Assembly: GCA_031277615.1 (NCBI GenBank)
Contig: JAITMC010000034.1
Location: forward strand, 247,179 to 311,178
Source of the DNA: Chryseobacterium sp.
Lineage (GTDB): Bacteria; Bacteroidota; Bacteroidia; Flavobacteriales; Weeksellaceae
DNA: 64,000 nucleotides
Reading direction: 5' to 3'
Part shown: piece by piece, positions 53,280 through 62,739 of the stretch
Position numbering within the stretch: position 1 is the stretch's first letter
Layout of the letters: each line of letters begins with the position of its first letter
The notes under the pieces: model-generated
Database searches by the model: none
Told to the model about the DNA's origin: nothing
What the model saw: the letters and a program-made list of their open reading frames with translations, nothing else
Program-made: the position numbers and the translations under genes

Positions 53280-53641
53280 TCCCCAGAAATATAAAGCTGC
53301 TCTTCAGTATCCCTTTCATCATTATCATCTGTTATACGGTTTATCTGCTCACTATATACCATTCCGTTCCGGATATCATCCCGATCCATGGCTACGGAGG
53401 AAAAAATGACGGCTTTGGCAGCAAACTTTTCCTTTTTGTACCCATTCTGCTGAATCTGGTTATTCTCGGGTTTATATGGATGATCATGAAAAGTCCGGAT
53501 AAGATTAAATATTCTTTTGAAGTGAAAGAAGAAGACCTGCCGAAAACACAGTATATGATACAACTCGTACTGATTGTTCTGGCTATATTTGTTACCGTTA
53601 TTATGAGTCCGTTATCATTCTCGGATGTTGTTTATCAATAA
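53276..53641 (+). CDS. Small membrane protein (DUF1648-like)
   Basis: A 121-residue protein with three helices (about 8-28, 52-70, 93-110) and a DUF1648-like loop SVPDIIPIHGYGGKNDGFGSK. Function unknown. It overlaps the C45 gene by 4 bp (ATGA), so it is part of the operon. Confidence 0.72.
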   Translation: MIPRNIKLLFSIPFIIIICYTVYLLTIYHSVPDIIPIHGYGGKNDGFGSKLFLFVPILLNLVILGFIWMIMKSPDKIKYSFEVKEEDLPKTQYMIQLVLIVLAIFVTVIMSPLSFSDVVYQ

Positions 53642-53648
53642 AATTACC

Positions 53649-54902
53649 ATGAAAAAAACACTTACCTTATTTTTAATTGGCCTGTTCTCTTTGCTCATTG
53701 CTCAGGATAGAAAAGACCTCGGAAATACCTTTATTAAAACCCTTTTGGTGGATAAAAATGCAGAAAAGGCCCATGCCTACTTTGATGCTTCGATCGCAGG
53801 ACAGATTCCCGTTCCGCAGCTTAAAAGTGTCGTTGACCAGCTTTTGGGCCAGTTGGGACCCTTTAAAAATGTTATCGAAATCAATCATGAAGACGACAAA
53901 TATTACTATTATTCAGAATTTGAAAAATCGAAGCTGGATATCCTGATCACTTTTAATGAGCAGAATAAAATGATGGGCTTTGTTCTGGTTCCACATAAGA
54001 TTTTTGATAAAGCTGATGATAAAACATCTTTGAAAATTAAAAGCGGTGATATTGATTTAAAAGGAACATTGCTCGTACCTGATCAGAATTCAAAAAAGAA
54101 ACTGGTCATTTTGGTTCATGGATCCGGCGCCAGTGACAGGGATGAAACCATCGGGGATAATAAGCCTTTCAAGGACATTGCCGATGAGCTGTTTAAAAAC
54201 GGAATTGCCACTTACCGATACGATAAGCGAACCTATTCCAATGCGGAAACGCTTAGCCCGCAATTTACCCCGGCTGATGAAACCATCAATGATGCGGTAA
54301 ATGCAGCAGCTTATTTTAAAAACAATGAAAGCTTTAAAGACTATCAGATTATCATATTAGGGCATAGTCTGGGTGCTTATCTGATGCCGCGGATCGCAGA
54401 GAAAACCAATGCTTCAAAGTATATTTTTATGGCTGGAAATGCTAGGCCCATGCAGGATCTGATTGTTGATCAGTATGAATACATTCATAAGGTAAATCCT
54501 GCCGGATTGCCTGAAGAGGAAGTTGGGAAAATCAAAAAGCAGGTTGCCTTTGTAAATTCAGGGAAATTAACTGTGGATACTCCGGACTCGGAACTTCCTC
54601 TCGGGCTTCCTGCCGCTTACTGGAAATATTTACAGGCTTATCACCCACTCGAAGAAGTGAAAAAGATAAAATCACCTATGTTTTTTGCTCAGGGCGGAAG
54701 AGACTATCAGGTTACAGAAAAAGATTTCAGTCTTTGGAAGAATACTCTTAAAAATAATAAATCGGCGGTCTTCAAATGGTATCCTTTCCTAAGTCATCTG
54801 TTCATCAAAGGTTCCGGAACACCTTCTCCGAAAGATTATACAGTCAAAGGAAATGTGGATCAGGAGTTTTTGAATGATCTTATTCAGTTTATTTTGAAAT
54901 AA
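53649..54902 (+). CDS. Alpha/beta hydrolase with N-terminal DUF3887 domain
   Basis: A 417-residue secreted hydrolase: signal peptide (about 1-18), a DUF3887-type domain (about 20-110), then an alpha/beta hydrolase with VHGSGASDRDE and the nucleophile elbow ILGHSLGAYLMP; the catalytic His is likely in FLSHLFIKG. Esterase or peptidase is likely. Start at ATG 53649, 7 bp after the previous stop; last gene of the plus-strand pigment operon. Confidence 0.82.
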   Translation: MKKTLTLFLIGLFSLLIAQDRKDLGNTFIKTLLVDKNAEKAHAYFDASIAGQIPVPQLKSVVDQLLGQLGPFKNVIEINHEDDKYYYYSEFEKSKLDILITFNEQNKMMGFVLVPHKIFDKADDKTSLKIKSGDIDLKGTLLVPDQNSKKKLVILVHGSGASDRDETIGDNKPFKDIADELFKNGIATYRYDKRTYSNAETLSPQFTPADETINDAVNAAAYFKNNESFKDYQIIILGHSLGAYLMPRIAEKTNASKYIFMAGNARPMQDLIVDQYEYIHKVNPAGLPEEEVGKIKKQVAFVNSGKLTVDTPDSELPLGLPAAYWKYLQAYHPLEEVKKIKSPMFFAQGGRDYQVTEKDFSLWKNTLKNNKSAVFKWYPFLSHLFIKGSGTPSPKDYTVKGNVDQEFLNDLIQFILK

Positions 54903-55000
54903 ATTGAATATCACACTGTTATGAAGTTATTAATGGCTTACTGACAGGTTACTAACAAGTTATCCACAAATGCGGATTAGAGTATGAATACTTATATCTC

Positions 55001-55047
55001 AATAACCTGATTAAGTTTAATATGAACTTAATCAGGTTATTTTTTTT
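55001..55047 (+). terminator. Terminator of the plus-strand pigment operon
   Basis: A perfect 17-bp stem (55001-55017 with 55025-55041), 7-nt loop and T8 run. The rest of 54903-55317 contains no credible gene, only short direct words such as ATCATCC near 55290. Confidence 0.92.
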
Positions 55048-55317
55048 AACAGAATTAATGTTTTTGGCAAAAAACTTTAGAATTAGATATTTTGAAAAAA
55101 ATCACACAAAGAAAAAGTGATTCAACTGTTCTATTAAAGTGAGCAAAGCATTGTGACTTCACCACTGATTAAGCGTAGGAGCTGGTGCTGTTCTTTGTCC
55201 GCTAAAGTCAGCAGTATTGGAATGAAGCTTTGCATGGTAAAAAACTATTCCGGTTTTAGAGTGCATTTCATCAACGGGCAAATAATCACCCATCATCCAT
55301 CATCCAACACCCATTCT

Positions 55318-56490
55318 CTACCGATTCTCCGGATTCAGCTTATTCAGGAAAAGAAAAGTACCTAATCCCGCAGCAGCAGACAGGGTGGAGCTCAGAATAA
55401 AACTACCGATCACATACTGAAGAAGATTATTTTTTATCAGATCGAAATTAAGATCATGGCTCAAGATATTGCTGTCTCCCTGTACAAACGGTGATCCAAG
55501 AAACAGGGACGCCGCAATGATAAAAGGAATAAAAGGCGGAAGACTTACATTGGAGGCAACAAAAGCCAACACCTTATTCAGCTTAAAAAGAACCGAAAGG
55601 CTGATGACCAGCAGGGTCTGAAATCCCCAAAAAGGAGAAAGACCGATGAATACTCCCAGTGCTATGGAAAATGCTTTGGTACGATTGCTTCCGTCACTTT
55701 CCAGCACATCTTCTGTGATGAATTTTTTAAAGCTTTTTTTTTTGAAGTTATTCACGAAATTTCTCGGAATAATATAAAACAGAGTAATGGTAACTAAAAT
55801 GGTATTCAGAATACTGATCCTTGTGAAATCCTTAAAAGGTCTGAAATGGGAAACCCTTTCCGCAGGATCGTAGAGTACTTTTACCGGAACATTTTTTACC
55901 GCGACATGTCGCCATGCTGTCCGTACAATAATCTCAATCTCAAATTCGAATTTGGGCGTGAAATATTTTTTTGGAATTTTAAGTAAAGGATATAATCGGT
56001 AGCCGGATTGGGTATCTTCCAGCTTTATTCCGGTTTCAAACCAGAACCAGAAGTTGGAAAAACGGTTTCCGAAGCTGCTTTTTTTGGGGATTCCGTCCTG
56101 ACTCATATTACGGTTCCCGATCAGAAGAACGTCTTCATTCTCCCGAAGCAGAGCCTCAACAAAAACGGGAATGTCATCCGGATAATGCTGCCCGTCAGAA
56201 TCAATGGTAATGGCATAATGATAACCCAATTCCTGAGCCTTCCTGAAGCCTGTTTTCAGCCCGTTTCCCTTCCCTTTGTTCTCAGCCAGTGTAATAACGG
56301 TGATTGTTGGGTACTGAGCCAGAATCTGAGCCGTAGAATCGGTAGAACCGTCATTTACTGCAATAATCCGGTCAGTATATTCCAGCACGCCGTCTATTAC
56401 TCTTTTCAGCGTTTTTTCGTTGTTGTAGGTCGGTATTAAAACACAGATCTTCTTTTCGGAGATTGCGTTCTGTACTTCAGGAAGGGTCAT
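55318..56490 (-). CDS. GT2 glycosyltransferase fused to DUF2062
   Basis: The 390-residue membrane protein carries an N-terminal GT-A family 2 domain (VLIPTYNNE at 17-25, NDGSTDST, the metal motif DSDGQH at 97-102) of the dolichyl-phosphate mannosyltransferase type. A C-terminal DUF2062 membrane domain follows (GVFIGLSPFWGFQTLL, NVSLPPFIPF). It probably transfers a sugar to a lipid or polyene carrier. Similar fusions occur in aryl-polyene loci. It is last in the minus-strand operon, 4 bp after the preceding gene. Confidence 0.85.
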   Translation of the reverse strand: MTLPEVQNAISEKKICVLIPTYNNEKTLKRVIDGVLEYTDRIIAVNDGSTDSTAQILAQYPTITVITLAENKGKGNGLKTGFRKAQELGYHYAITIDSDGQHYPDDIPVFVEALLRENEDVLLIGNRNMSQDGIPKKSSFGNRFSNFWFWFETGIKLEDTQSGYRLYPLLKIPKKYFTPKFEFEIEIIVRTAWRHVAVKNVPVKVLYDPAERVSHFRPFKDFTRISILNTILVTITLFYIIPRNFVNNFKKKSFKKFITEDVLESDGSNRTKAFSIALGVFIGLSPFWGFQTLLVISLSVLFKLNKVLAFVASNVSLPPFIPFIIAASLFLGSPFVQGDSNILSHDLNFDLIKNNLLQYVIGSFILSSTLSAAAGLGTFLFLNKLNPENR

Positions 56491-56494
56491 TGTT

Positions 56495-56971
56495 TTATTT
56501 TAAAGAAGCTTTTTCCGTGTCTGAGAAAGATTTAGACTGCATTGCAAACCTTTTGACATAGTTTTTAAGCGCTGCATTCTGTTTGCCGTAGTTATTGATA
56601 AGGAAAGTCTTATCATCTTTGATGCTGCCACGGTATCCGACGATTTTCGGGATGTTTTCCTGAACACTTAACCGGATCAGGCGAAGCTCGATATTATTCG
56701 GGTTGTTCCTGATGATGCTTTCAAGGCTGGTAGCACCGGTTTTCACAAGTGCTTTCCTGTTCTTGGTGGCAATTTTAGCTTCCATGATCTGGGCCGCCGC
56801 TTTATAACCGGAGGTTACCGCATCAGAACCCGACTGCTTTTCTGCCAGGTTGATGAAGGCTTCCGTATTGGCGTTGGAGGAATTCGCTTTTGCATAGCTG
56901 TTTCTCAGAGCATCAAGGTCCGTCTGAAAAAAGAATATAAAAGCCGTTACTAAAGATAGAATAAGTTTCAT
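56495..56971 (-). CDS. Secreted hypothetical protein of the pigment operon
   Basis: A 158-residue helical protein with a short signal sequence (about 1-17). It contains SNANTEAFINLAEK, SGYKAAAQIMEAKIA and NIELRLIRLSVQENIPK and resembles a small TPR-like periplasmic protein. Family not recognised. It overlaps the dehydratase gene by 4 bp. Confidence 0.65.
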   Translation of the reverse strand: MKLILSLVTAFIFFFQTDLDALRNSYAKANSSNANTEAFINLAEKQSGSDAVTSGYKAAAQIMEAKIATKNRKALVKTGATSLESIIRNNPNNIELRLIRLSVQENIPKIVGYRGSIKDDKTFLINNYGKQNAALKNYVKRFAMQSKSFSDTEKASLK

Positions 56972-57348
56972 GACATTGATTTTTTATAGCTTACCGTCAT
57001 TTTTAATGCAATAGTCTCGCCAAAAGAGGTGATATTTTTTACTTTAACATCCGTATCATCTTCGGCAATATCCAGTTGAAGCTTCAGGTCAGGAGTTTCA
57101 TAAGGATTGATAATCGCCATGAATTTTACATTCGAAGCCGTTTTCAAAAACAGTTGGGAACCGGTGAATTCTTCAGTAAGTTCCTTTACGATCTGCATCA
57201 TACAGACTCCCGGCGTTACGGGATTTCCCGGAAAATGTCCTTTGAAAATATCATGATCCTTATGCAGGCTGATATGAGCGGTGAAGTTTCCGTTTTCTCC
57301 CTTTTCATGGGATGTTAAAGTATAAAAGTCTGTAAGTAGGCTTTGCAT
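56968..57348 (-). CDS. 3-hydroxyacyl-ACP dehydratase, hotdog fold (FabZ/ApeI-like)
   Basis: A 126-residue hotdog protein with the FabZ-like active-site segment FKGHFPGNPVTPGVCMMQIV (His about 37). It should dehydrate 3-hydroxyacyl-ACP during polyene extension, giving the conjugated double bonds. Confidence 0.82.
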   Translation of the reverse strand: MQSLLTDFYTLTSHEKGENGNFTAHISLHKDHDIFKGHFPGNPVTPGVCMMQIVKELTEEFTGSQLFLKTASNVKFMAIINPYETPDLKLQLDIAEDDTDVKVKNITSFGETIALKMTVSYKKSMS

Positions 57349-57352
57349 GATG

Positions 57353-57955
57353 TTATTTTTTCAGATTAAAGGTATAGTAGACTCCCGCCTGGAAAACTAC
57401 ATTATAATGGTCGGTATTATATCCTTCTACAGGAATAAATCCTTTTTTTACGCGGGCTTCAACACCGAAATTAGGGGTAATATCATATCCGGCACCGGCG
57501 GTTATCCCAAGGTCGACTTTATTTTGAGGTTCAAAATTCTTATTGTCCAGTACAAATTCCAGGGTAGGGCCTGCGTGTACATTAAACTGTTTGAAATAAA
57601 ACTTATTCACCAGCTGAAGTCCCAGATAAGATACGGAAAGTTTCGTTCCGTTCCAGTTGTTGACGTTGGTATCTATTTTAGCGCCCTGTCTGGAATAATT
57701 GATTTCAGGCTGAAGAGCATAAAATTTGGTGAAGCGGATATTTCCTAAAAAACCGATATAAAAATCTGTTTTCGTTTTAAAATCCAGATAAGGTTTGGGC
57801 ACGTTCGGAAATTCTTCAGCATAATAATAATTATACTGTTCGGTGTTGGAGAAATGAGAGAAATTGGCACCGGCCCTGATTCCCGGATTAAAAGTAACCT
57901 GGGCAAAAGACAGTCCTGAGATCAGTGTTAATAATAGGAGGCTAAGTTTTTTCAT
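57353..57955 (-). CDS. Outer-membrane beta-barrel protein (porin-like/PorT type)
   Basis: A 200-residue protein with signal peptide (SGLSFAQ end, about 18). The strand pattern includes GIRAGANFSHF, FYALQPEINYSRQGAKI, LGLQLVNKFYF and GITAGAGYDITPNFGVEARV, typical of small outer-membrane barrels. Pigment anchoring or export is a guess from context. Confidence 0.78.
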   Translation of the reverse strand: MKKLSLLLLTLISGLSFAQVTFNPGIRAGANFSHFSNTEQYNYYYAEEFPNVPKPYLDFKTKTDFYIGFLGNIRFTKFYALQPEINYSRQGAKIDTNVNNWNGTKLSVSYLGLQLVNKFYFKQFNVHAGPTLEFVLDNKNFEPQNKVDLGITAGAGYDITPNFGVEARVKKGFIPVEGYNTDHYNVVFQAGVYYTFNLKK

Positions 57956-57957
57956 GG

Positions 57958-58611
57958 TCAGTTTTGTTCTGTTTGTGATTCTGTTTCAGTTATTTGGTGT
58001 AGTTTTATGTTGATTTTGAAATCCTTATGCTGAAGGTTAAGGCTGTCTGCGAAGATATGTTTTTTTGCTTCAAAAGTAAAATCGATCTTCTCTTTGCGGT
58101 TTCGGGTATACACAATCTGTTTCAGAAGGTTGTTCTCTTTACTGTAAAACAGATAATAGGCCTTCTTATCCGTTTTTGAAAGGAAAATTCTGGCATGGTC
58201 ATTTTCAAAAGCCTCATTCACAGGATAGTTTTGCCGGAGCAGTTCCCGGAAATCATTTTTTAAGAAATTGATGACGATTTTTTTATCCAGGTCAGGAAGA
58301 ACGTAGTTCAGCTTAAAATCATTTTCAGAGATTTCAAAATCAATCAGTTTATTTCCGAAATCGGAGGTCATGGCAACACGGTGTGTGGCTGCATTCAGCT
58401 TTTTGATGATCAGGATACCGCTTACATGATTCTTGTAAATATCCATCTGGCATTTGTAAACATAATCTTCGCCTGAAGAAAAATACAGATTTTCAACAGT
58501 CTTTTGAGGATCCGAAACCGGTTTTGCGTCAGTAAGGATATAAGTCTTACAGGAAACCGGGATCAGCAAAATAAGGCTATAAACTGAATTCCGAAGCAGG
58601 GATCGCAGCAT
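57958..58611 (-). CDS. Lipoprotein of the pigment operon (LolB/DUF3261-like position)
   Basis: A 217-residue lipoprotein with lipobox LIPVSC (Cys about 21) and a beta-rich LolA/LolB-like body (VSGILIIKKLNAATHRVAMTSDFGNKLI). Its first 35 bp overlap the LolA gene. The pairing with a LolA-like protein suggests a receptor in the outer membrane for a hydrophobic cargo, but the family is uncertain. Confidence 0.65.
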   Translation of the reverse strand: MLRSLLRNSVYSLILLIPVSCKTYILTDAKPVSDPQKTVENLYFSSGEDYVYKCQMDIYKNHVSGILIIKKLNAATHRVAMTSDFGNKLIDFEISENDFKLNYVLPDLDKKIVINFLKNDFRELLRQNYPVNEAFENDHARIFLSKTDKKAYYLFYSKENNLLKQIVYTRNRKEKIDFTFEAKKHIFADSLNLQHKDFKINIKLHQITETESQTEQN

Positions 58612-59203
58612 TGATCTTGGTGTTTTTAAAAAGAATATTGGTGGTATCGCCTGAAGCTTCTGTCATATTCACCTGTGAAACCGTAGACTGATTCTTTGGG
58701 AAATGCAGTTCAATCTGTTTGATATACTTCAGCAATTGTGCAGATTTTGGGGTAAACCTGGCAATATTGAAACTTCCGTTTTTAAAATAAGCCACTGTAA
58801 ATTCCGGATCATTGAACATTTTCCCGTTCGAGCTTCCCACGATGAGCTTATTGATCTTCTCAAATGTTTTGCTTTTGGCATCCACAGAAGATTTTTTACC
58901 CTGATCGTTGATGTAGATCTTATTATCTTTAAATACAATGCTGTACTGATAAGGTTTTGTGTATTTCCAGCTTAGCATATTAGGGGTTTTCAGAGACATT
59001 TTTCCGTACGTTACAATGCTCTTGTCCAGAAAATCCATTTTCTTGGTCTGGGTGAAATCGCTCTGCAGGGTTTTGATTTCCTGGGCTTCCGCGGAAACTT
59101 TGGAGACAAAGGCTTTGGCTTCCGCAGCAGACATCGATGTGTTCTGTGCAGAAAATAAGGCAGAAATTAATAAAAAGGCTCCAAAAGCAATATTTTTAAT
59201 CAT
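58577..59203 (-). CDS. LolA-like outer-membrane lipoprotein carrier protein
   Basis: A 208-residue periplasmic protein with signal peptide (about 1-19) and the LolA fold (LQSDFTQTKKMDFLDKSIVTYGKMSLKTPNMLSWKY). A pathway-specific copy is a regular member of aryl-polyene loci, where it is thought to carry the lipid-linked pigment across the periplasm. Start at 59203 overlaps the deacetylase by 8 bp. Confidence 0.85.
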   Translation of the reverse strand: MIKNIAFGAFLLISALFSAQNTSMSAAEAKAFVSKVSAEAQEIKTLQSDFTQTKKMDFLDKSIVTYGKMSLKTPNMLSWKYTKPYQYSIVFKDNKIYINDQGKKSSVDAKSKTFEKINKLIVGSSNGKMFNDPEFTVAYFKNGSFNIARFTPKSAQLLKYIKQIELHFPKNQSTVSQVNMTEASGDTTNILFKNTKINAAIPASEFSL

Positions 59204-59963
59204 TTTTCTTTGATTTTATGAGGGTATCAACGGTAAAGGTTGAATAATTTTTATCCTTCAAAAATAATAATAAATCAGTCAACACCCGATACGTTTTTTC
59301 TGAGGTATCATGAAGAAGGATAATGCTTCCTTTTTTCAGATCTTTGGTCACCCTTCTGTAAATTTTCTTCTCGTCATCAATAACCGTATCCAGTGAACGG
59401 ACATTCCAGCCGATGCTTGTTTTATGGGTTTTTCTGATGGCTTTGGCAATATTCGGATTGGTAACCCCGAAAGGAGGCCTGTAGAGATCCGTTTTAAGAT
59501 TTCCGAATTTCATCATGACCTCATCACAGTTCTGAATTTCATCAATCATCTTTGAGGTGGATAAAAATCCGGTTGAGTTGGCATGGGATAAGGTATGATT
59601 TCCAACGGTATGTCCTTCAGCAATAATCCTCTGAAAGGTTTCAGGATATTTTTCGATCTGTTTTCCGATACAGAAAAAAGTAGCTTTTACATTGTATTCC
59701 TTTAAAAGGTCAAGGAATTTCGGGGTGAATTCGGTAGGTCCGTCATCAAACGTCAGTGCGGTCTCTTTTGTCTTTGTCCTTTTATGCGTGATGCTGTTGA
59801 CGAAATATCCCAATTCAATATCAAAAGAGCCCCAGACAACAACGGCAGAAAAAGCCAGAAATCCTGCCCCATACACCCACAGGCTTCCCTGGAACGCATA
59901 GATCATCGCATTACAGAAAAGGTAAAACAGGATGAACGGATAGTGCTTCATAGCTGCAATCAT
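59196..59963 (-). CDS. Polysaccharide deacetylase (NodB) family membrane protein
   Basis: A 255-residue protein with two N-terminal hydrophobic segments (about 7-25 and 30-48) and a NodB domain: TFDDGP (71-76), metal His in GNHTLSH (H123, H127) and RPPFGVTNP. The deacetylase active site looks complete. Its presence inside the pigment operon suggests it acts on a glycosylated or acetylated lipid intermediate. Confidence 0.85.
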   Translation of the reverse strand: MIAAMKHYPFILFYLFCNAMIYAFQGSLWVYGAGFLAFSAVVVWGSFDIELGYFVNSITHKRTKTKETALTFDDGPTEFTPKFLDLLKEYNVKATFFCIGKQIEKYPETFQRIIAEGHTVGNHTLSHANSTGFLSTSKMIDEIQNCDEVMMKFGNLKTDLYRPPFGVTNPNIAKAIRKTHKTSIGWNVRSLDTVIDDEKKIYRRVTKDLKKGSIILLHDTSEKTYRVLTDLLLFLKDKNYSTFTVDTLIKSKKND

Positions 59964-60050
59964 TAATTATTTATTGACAGTGGAATTTCTGAAGATGTAG
60001 TTAAGCTTTATCATCAACTGATGTAAACCGTACTGATTTAAAATCAAAAT

Positions 60051-61112
60051 TTAAGCCCTTTCCAAAAGCATCAGACTGTGATCTTCTCCGGCCAGGTGAT
60101 TGTAAAGAAGGATATTTCTGATCTCTCCTTTTTTTACTTTATTGATCATCATTACTTCAGGAATTTGCTGTTCCTTCAGAATATGACAGGCCATAAAAGT
60201 GGAAAAACCGCTTGCCGTATTGAATTCCCCACTCAGATGTTTGTAGTACAGCTGCGACGAAGCCGGAAACAGTTCTGCCGCTTTGGCATAATATACATCT
60301 GATCTCGCATCTCCACTGAACCCCAGGATCACCGCATCAATATCATCATGGTTCAGGCCGTTCTTATCCAGAAATTCCTCAACAAACGCTGAAGTTTCCT
60401 GTAAATCTACCTGGCTGCTGATCTTAATATCTTTGAGCCTGGCATATGAATGTTCCGTTTTATCTTTTCCCAGAACAAAAAAAGCGGCACCTTCGCCCCA
60501 GATTACTCCGTTGGTTTCCGAATGCAGATAATCCACAGGAAAATGTTCCTCTTTTTTTATGGTATTGTTTAAGCAGTATAATTCCATCGTTCTTCCGGTC
60601 TGCTCATCAGTGGAGCCCACAAGTACATTTTCCGCTTCCCCGTCACTGATCTGAAGCTTTGCATCCAGAAATGAAAACTCAAGGGAAGAAGATGTATTGA
60701 CATACGTAAAATTATAAGCATGGCACTGCAGTCCTAATGCGATCTGCCCTGCAACAGTGTTGTGTGTAGACTGGATAAAGAAGGTTGGGGTAAGGAATTC
60801 CTCGTGGTTATCGATAACGTTTTTCAGAAACTTTTCAGAATCCTGAGAACATCCCATTCCTGTTCCTACGATAATGGCATCCGGCTGCTCAATTCCTGCT
60901 TCCTTTAAAGCATAATGAGAAGCTACGGAGCTCATTTTTACCGTTTTAGACATTCTCCTGATCATGGCAGGAGGTATAAATTCTTTATAATTCGGATCAA
61001 TAGCTTTTAAAGTCTGAACCGAGTTTTCAGGCTTAAGATCCTGAAAAAAATGATCTTTTAAAGTGTCCTGAACCGAGATGCAGGATGCACTGTTGATGTA
61101 AACGGCACTCAT
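60051..61112 (-). CDS. Ketosynthase-like chain-length factor (active-site Cys missing)
   Basis: A 353-residue thiolase-fold protein. The catalytic Cys position is Ser141 in VNTSSSLEFS, the HGTGT histidine is absent (GFSGDARSD) and the GHxxxAAG motif is replaced by SGEFNTASGF. It therefore cannot condense by itself. It is coupled by a 4-bp overlap to the active KS at 61109, matching the ApeC (CLF) partner of ApeO in aryl-polyene synthesis. Confidence 0.85.
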   Translation of the reverse strand: MSAVYINSASCISVQDTLKDHFFQDLKPENSVQTLKAIDPNYKEFIPPAMIRRMSKTVKMSSVASHYALKEAGIEQPDAIIVGTGMGCSQDSEKFLKNVIDNHEEFLTPTFFIQSTHNTVAGQIALGLQCHAYNFTYVNTSSSLEFSFLDAKLQISDGEAENVLVGSTDEQTGRTMELYCLNNTIKKEEHFPVDYLHSETNGVIWGEGAAFFVLGKDKTEHSYARLKDIKISSQVDLQETSAFVEEFLDKNGLNHDDIDAVILGFSGDARSDVYYAKAAELFPASSQLYYKHLSGEFNTASGFSTFMACHILKEQQIPEVMMINKVKKGEIRNILLYNHLAGEDHSLMLLERA

Positions 61113-62308
61113 GATCTTGAAAAAATTAAGGTAGAACAGTTCCCGCCGAATCCGAATGAATTGGAAAGGACATGGCTGATGTTTTTCTCTTTCAGTTCAG
61201 TCACCGGAGTCAGATCGAACTCTTCCATTCTGGTTTTGAAATTCAGGTTCGGGAAAATTACTCCATGCTGCATTGCGAGGATAGAATATACGGCTTCAAT
61301 ACCTGCCGCAGCGGCCAGTGTATGTCCCGTAAATGCTTTGGTAGAACTGAATTCAGGAACCTGTCCTTCCCCAAATATCCTGATCATGGAAATTCCCTCC
61401 GAAAGGTCATTGTTGGGGGTTGCAGTTCCGTGAACGTTGATATAGTCAATATCTTCCTTCTTCAGTCCCGATACTTTAAGAGCCTGCTGCATGGCAAGAA
61501 AAGCTCCCTGTCCGTTTTCCGAAGAAGCCGTCTGATGATGGGCGTCATTGGCGTTGCCATACCCAGAAAGATAAGCCAGTACCTTTTTATTTTCCTTTTT
61601 TACCAATTCATCAGATTCAAGAACGATATATGCGGCTGCCTCTCCAAGGTTCAGGCCTTTTCTGTCGTTATCGAAAGGTGTGTTATATGAATCGGTGAGG
61701 ATCATCAGGGTATTGAACCCGTTCAGGGTAAATTTTGAAAGAGAATCTGTTCCCCCCACGATAACGCGGTCCAGAACGCCGTTTCTGATCAGCTTTGCCC
61801 CCATCATAATGGCATTGGCTGCCGATGAGCAGGCTGTACTGATGGTAGAAACCATTCCTTTCAACCCTAAGTAACCGGCAATAGCCAGAGAGGAATTACC
61901 TGCGTCATGAGCATCGATGTATTTTTGCTTTTCAGGAAAGTCTTCGTAAGAATAGAAATATTTTTCGGTAACATCCATTCCGCCTACACTGGTGGAAGAG
62001 ATCAGGCCGGTTCTGTAACCGTTGATCTCTGAGATTCCTGCACTTTCTACCGCTTCCCTGGCGGCAATCATTCCCAATAAAGTGGTTCTTGTAACGTTGT
62101 TGTCTTCAGGGAGCTGAAGCTGCTGTACAAGTTCTTCGTTGGATTTTTTTATTTCACCGGTTTTCAATACTCCGGCATGGCGGGTTTCAAACATCTGAAT
62201 GTCCGAAATACCATGTTTCCCGGTTTTCAGTGAAACAAAATTTTCCTCCACATTGTTTCCAATGGAAGAAATGATGCCCATTCCTGTTATGGCAATTTTC
62301 TGACTCAT
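61109..62308 (-). CDS. Beta-ketoacyl-ACP synthase (ApeO-like, active)
   Basis: A 399-residue KS with Cys160 in STACSSAANA, His in NVHGTATPNND and His in KAFTGHTLAAAAG, a full triad. With the CLF it probably forms the heterodimer that extends the aryl starter. It lies 79 bp after the ACP gene. Confidence 0.9.
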   Translation of the reverse strand: MSQKIAITGMGIISSIGNNVEENFVSLKTGKHGISDIQMFETRHAGVLKTGEIKKSNEELVQQLQLPEDNNVTRTTLLGMIAAREAVESAGISEINGYRTGLISSTSVGGMDVTEKYFYSYEDFPEKQKYIDAHDAGNSSLAIAGYLGLKGMVSTISTACSSAANAIMMGAKLIRNGVLDRVIVGGTDSLSKFTLNGFNTLMILTDSYNTPFDNDRKGLNLGEAAAYIVLESDELVKKENKKVLAYLSGYGNANDAHHQTASSENGQGAFLAMQQALKVSGLKKEDIDYINVHGTATPNNDLSEGISMIRIFGEGQVPEFSSTKAFTGHTLAAAAGIEAVYSILAMQHGVIFPNLNFKTRMEEFDLTPVTELKEKNISHVLSNSFGFGGNCSTLIFSRS

Positions 62309-62316
62309 TTTAAATA

Positions 62317-62380
62317 ATGTAACAGTGTATGAATGTAACAGTTTACCAATAATGAAGGGTGAGTTGATATCCTGTTACAT
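62317..62380 (-). repeat. Intercistronic element with ATGTAACAG words
   Basis: ATGTAACAG occurs at 62317-62325 and 62333-62341 on the plus strand, and its inverse CTGTTACAT at 62372-62380. Either of the first two can pair with the third to form a 9-bp stem between the ACP and KS genes. Confidence 0.5.
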
Positions 62381-62387
62381 CTTATAT

Positions 62388-62645
62388 TTATTTTGTTCTG
62401 TTCTCCTCAATGAATTTGGCCATCGTATCGATCGACTGGAAAATTTCTTTTCCTTTTTTAGGGTCAGATAATTTAATACCATAGTCTTTATCCAGAAGAA
62501 CGATCAGCTCAAGAGCGTCGATAGAGTCAAGGCCCAATCCGCCTCCGAATAAAGGATCTGTATCTTTGATTTCCTCTACAGAAACGTCTTCAAGGTTTAG
62601 AACTTCAATAATTTTGTGCTTTAATTCAGTTTTTAAGTTTTCCAT
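62388..62645 (-). CDS. Acyl carrier protein, second of the cluster
   Basis: An 85-residue ACP with the attachment serine in GGGLGLDSIDALEL (about 41). It lies beside the KS/CLF pair and is likely the carrier for extension. Confidence 0.92.
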   Translation of the reverse strand: MENLKTELKHKIIEVLNLEDVSVEEIKDTDPLFGGGLGLDSIDALELIVLLDKDYGIKLSDPKKGKEIFQSIDTMAKFIEENRTK

Positions 62646-62739
62646 AAGATAGTTTAATAATGTATGAATATCACAATGTTCGCGTGAATCGATCTTTAAA
62701 ATTCCTGATGGCTACATTGCATTTATCGTGTTTAACTTT

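Noticed and set aside
55153-55365. 70-codon open frame after the plus-strand pigment operon
   Set aside because: It runs into the 3' end of the GT2-DUF2062 gene on the other strand and has no coding character.
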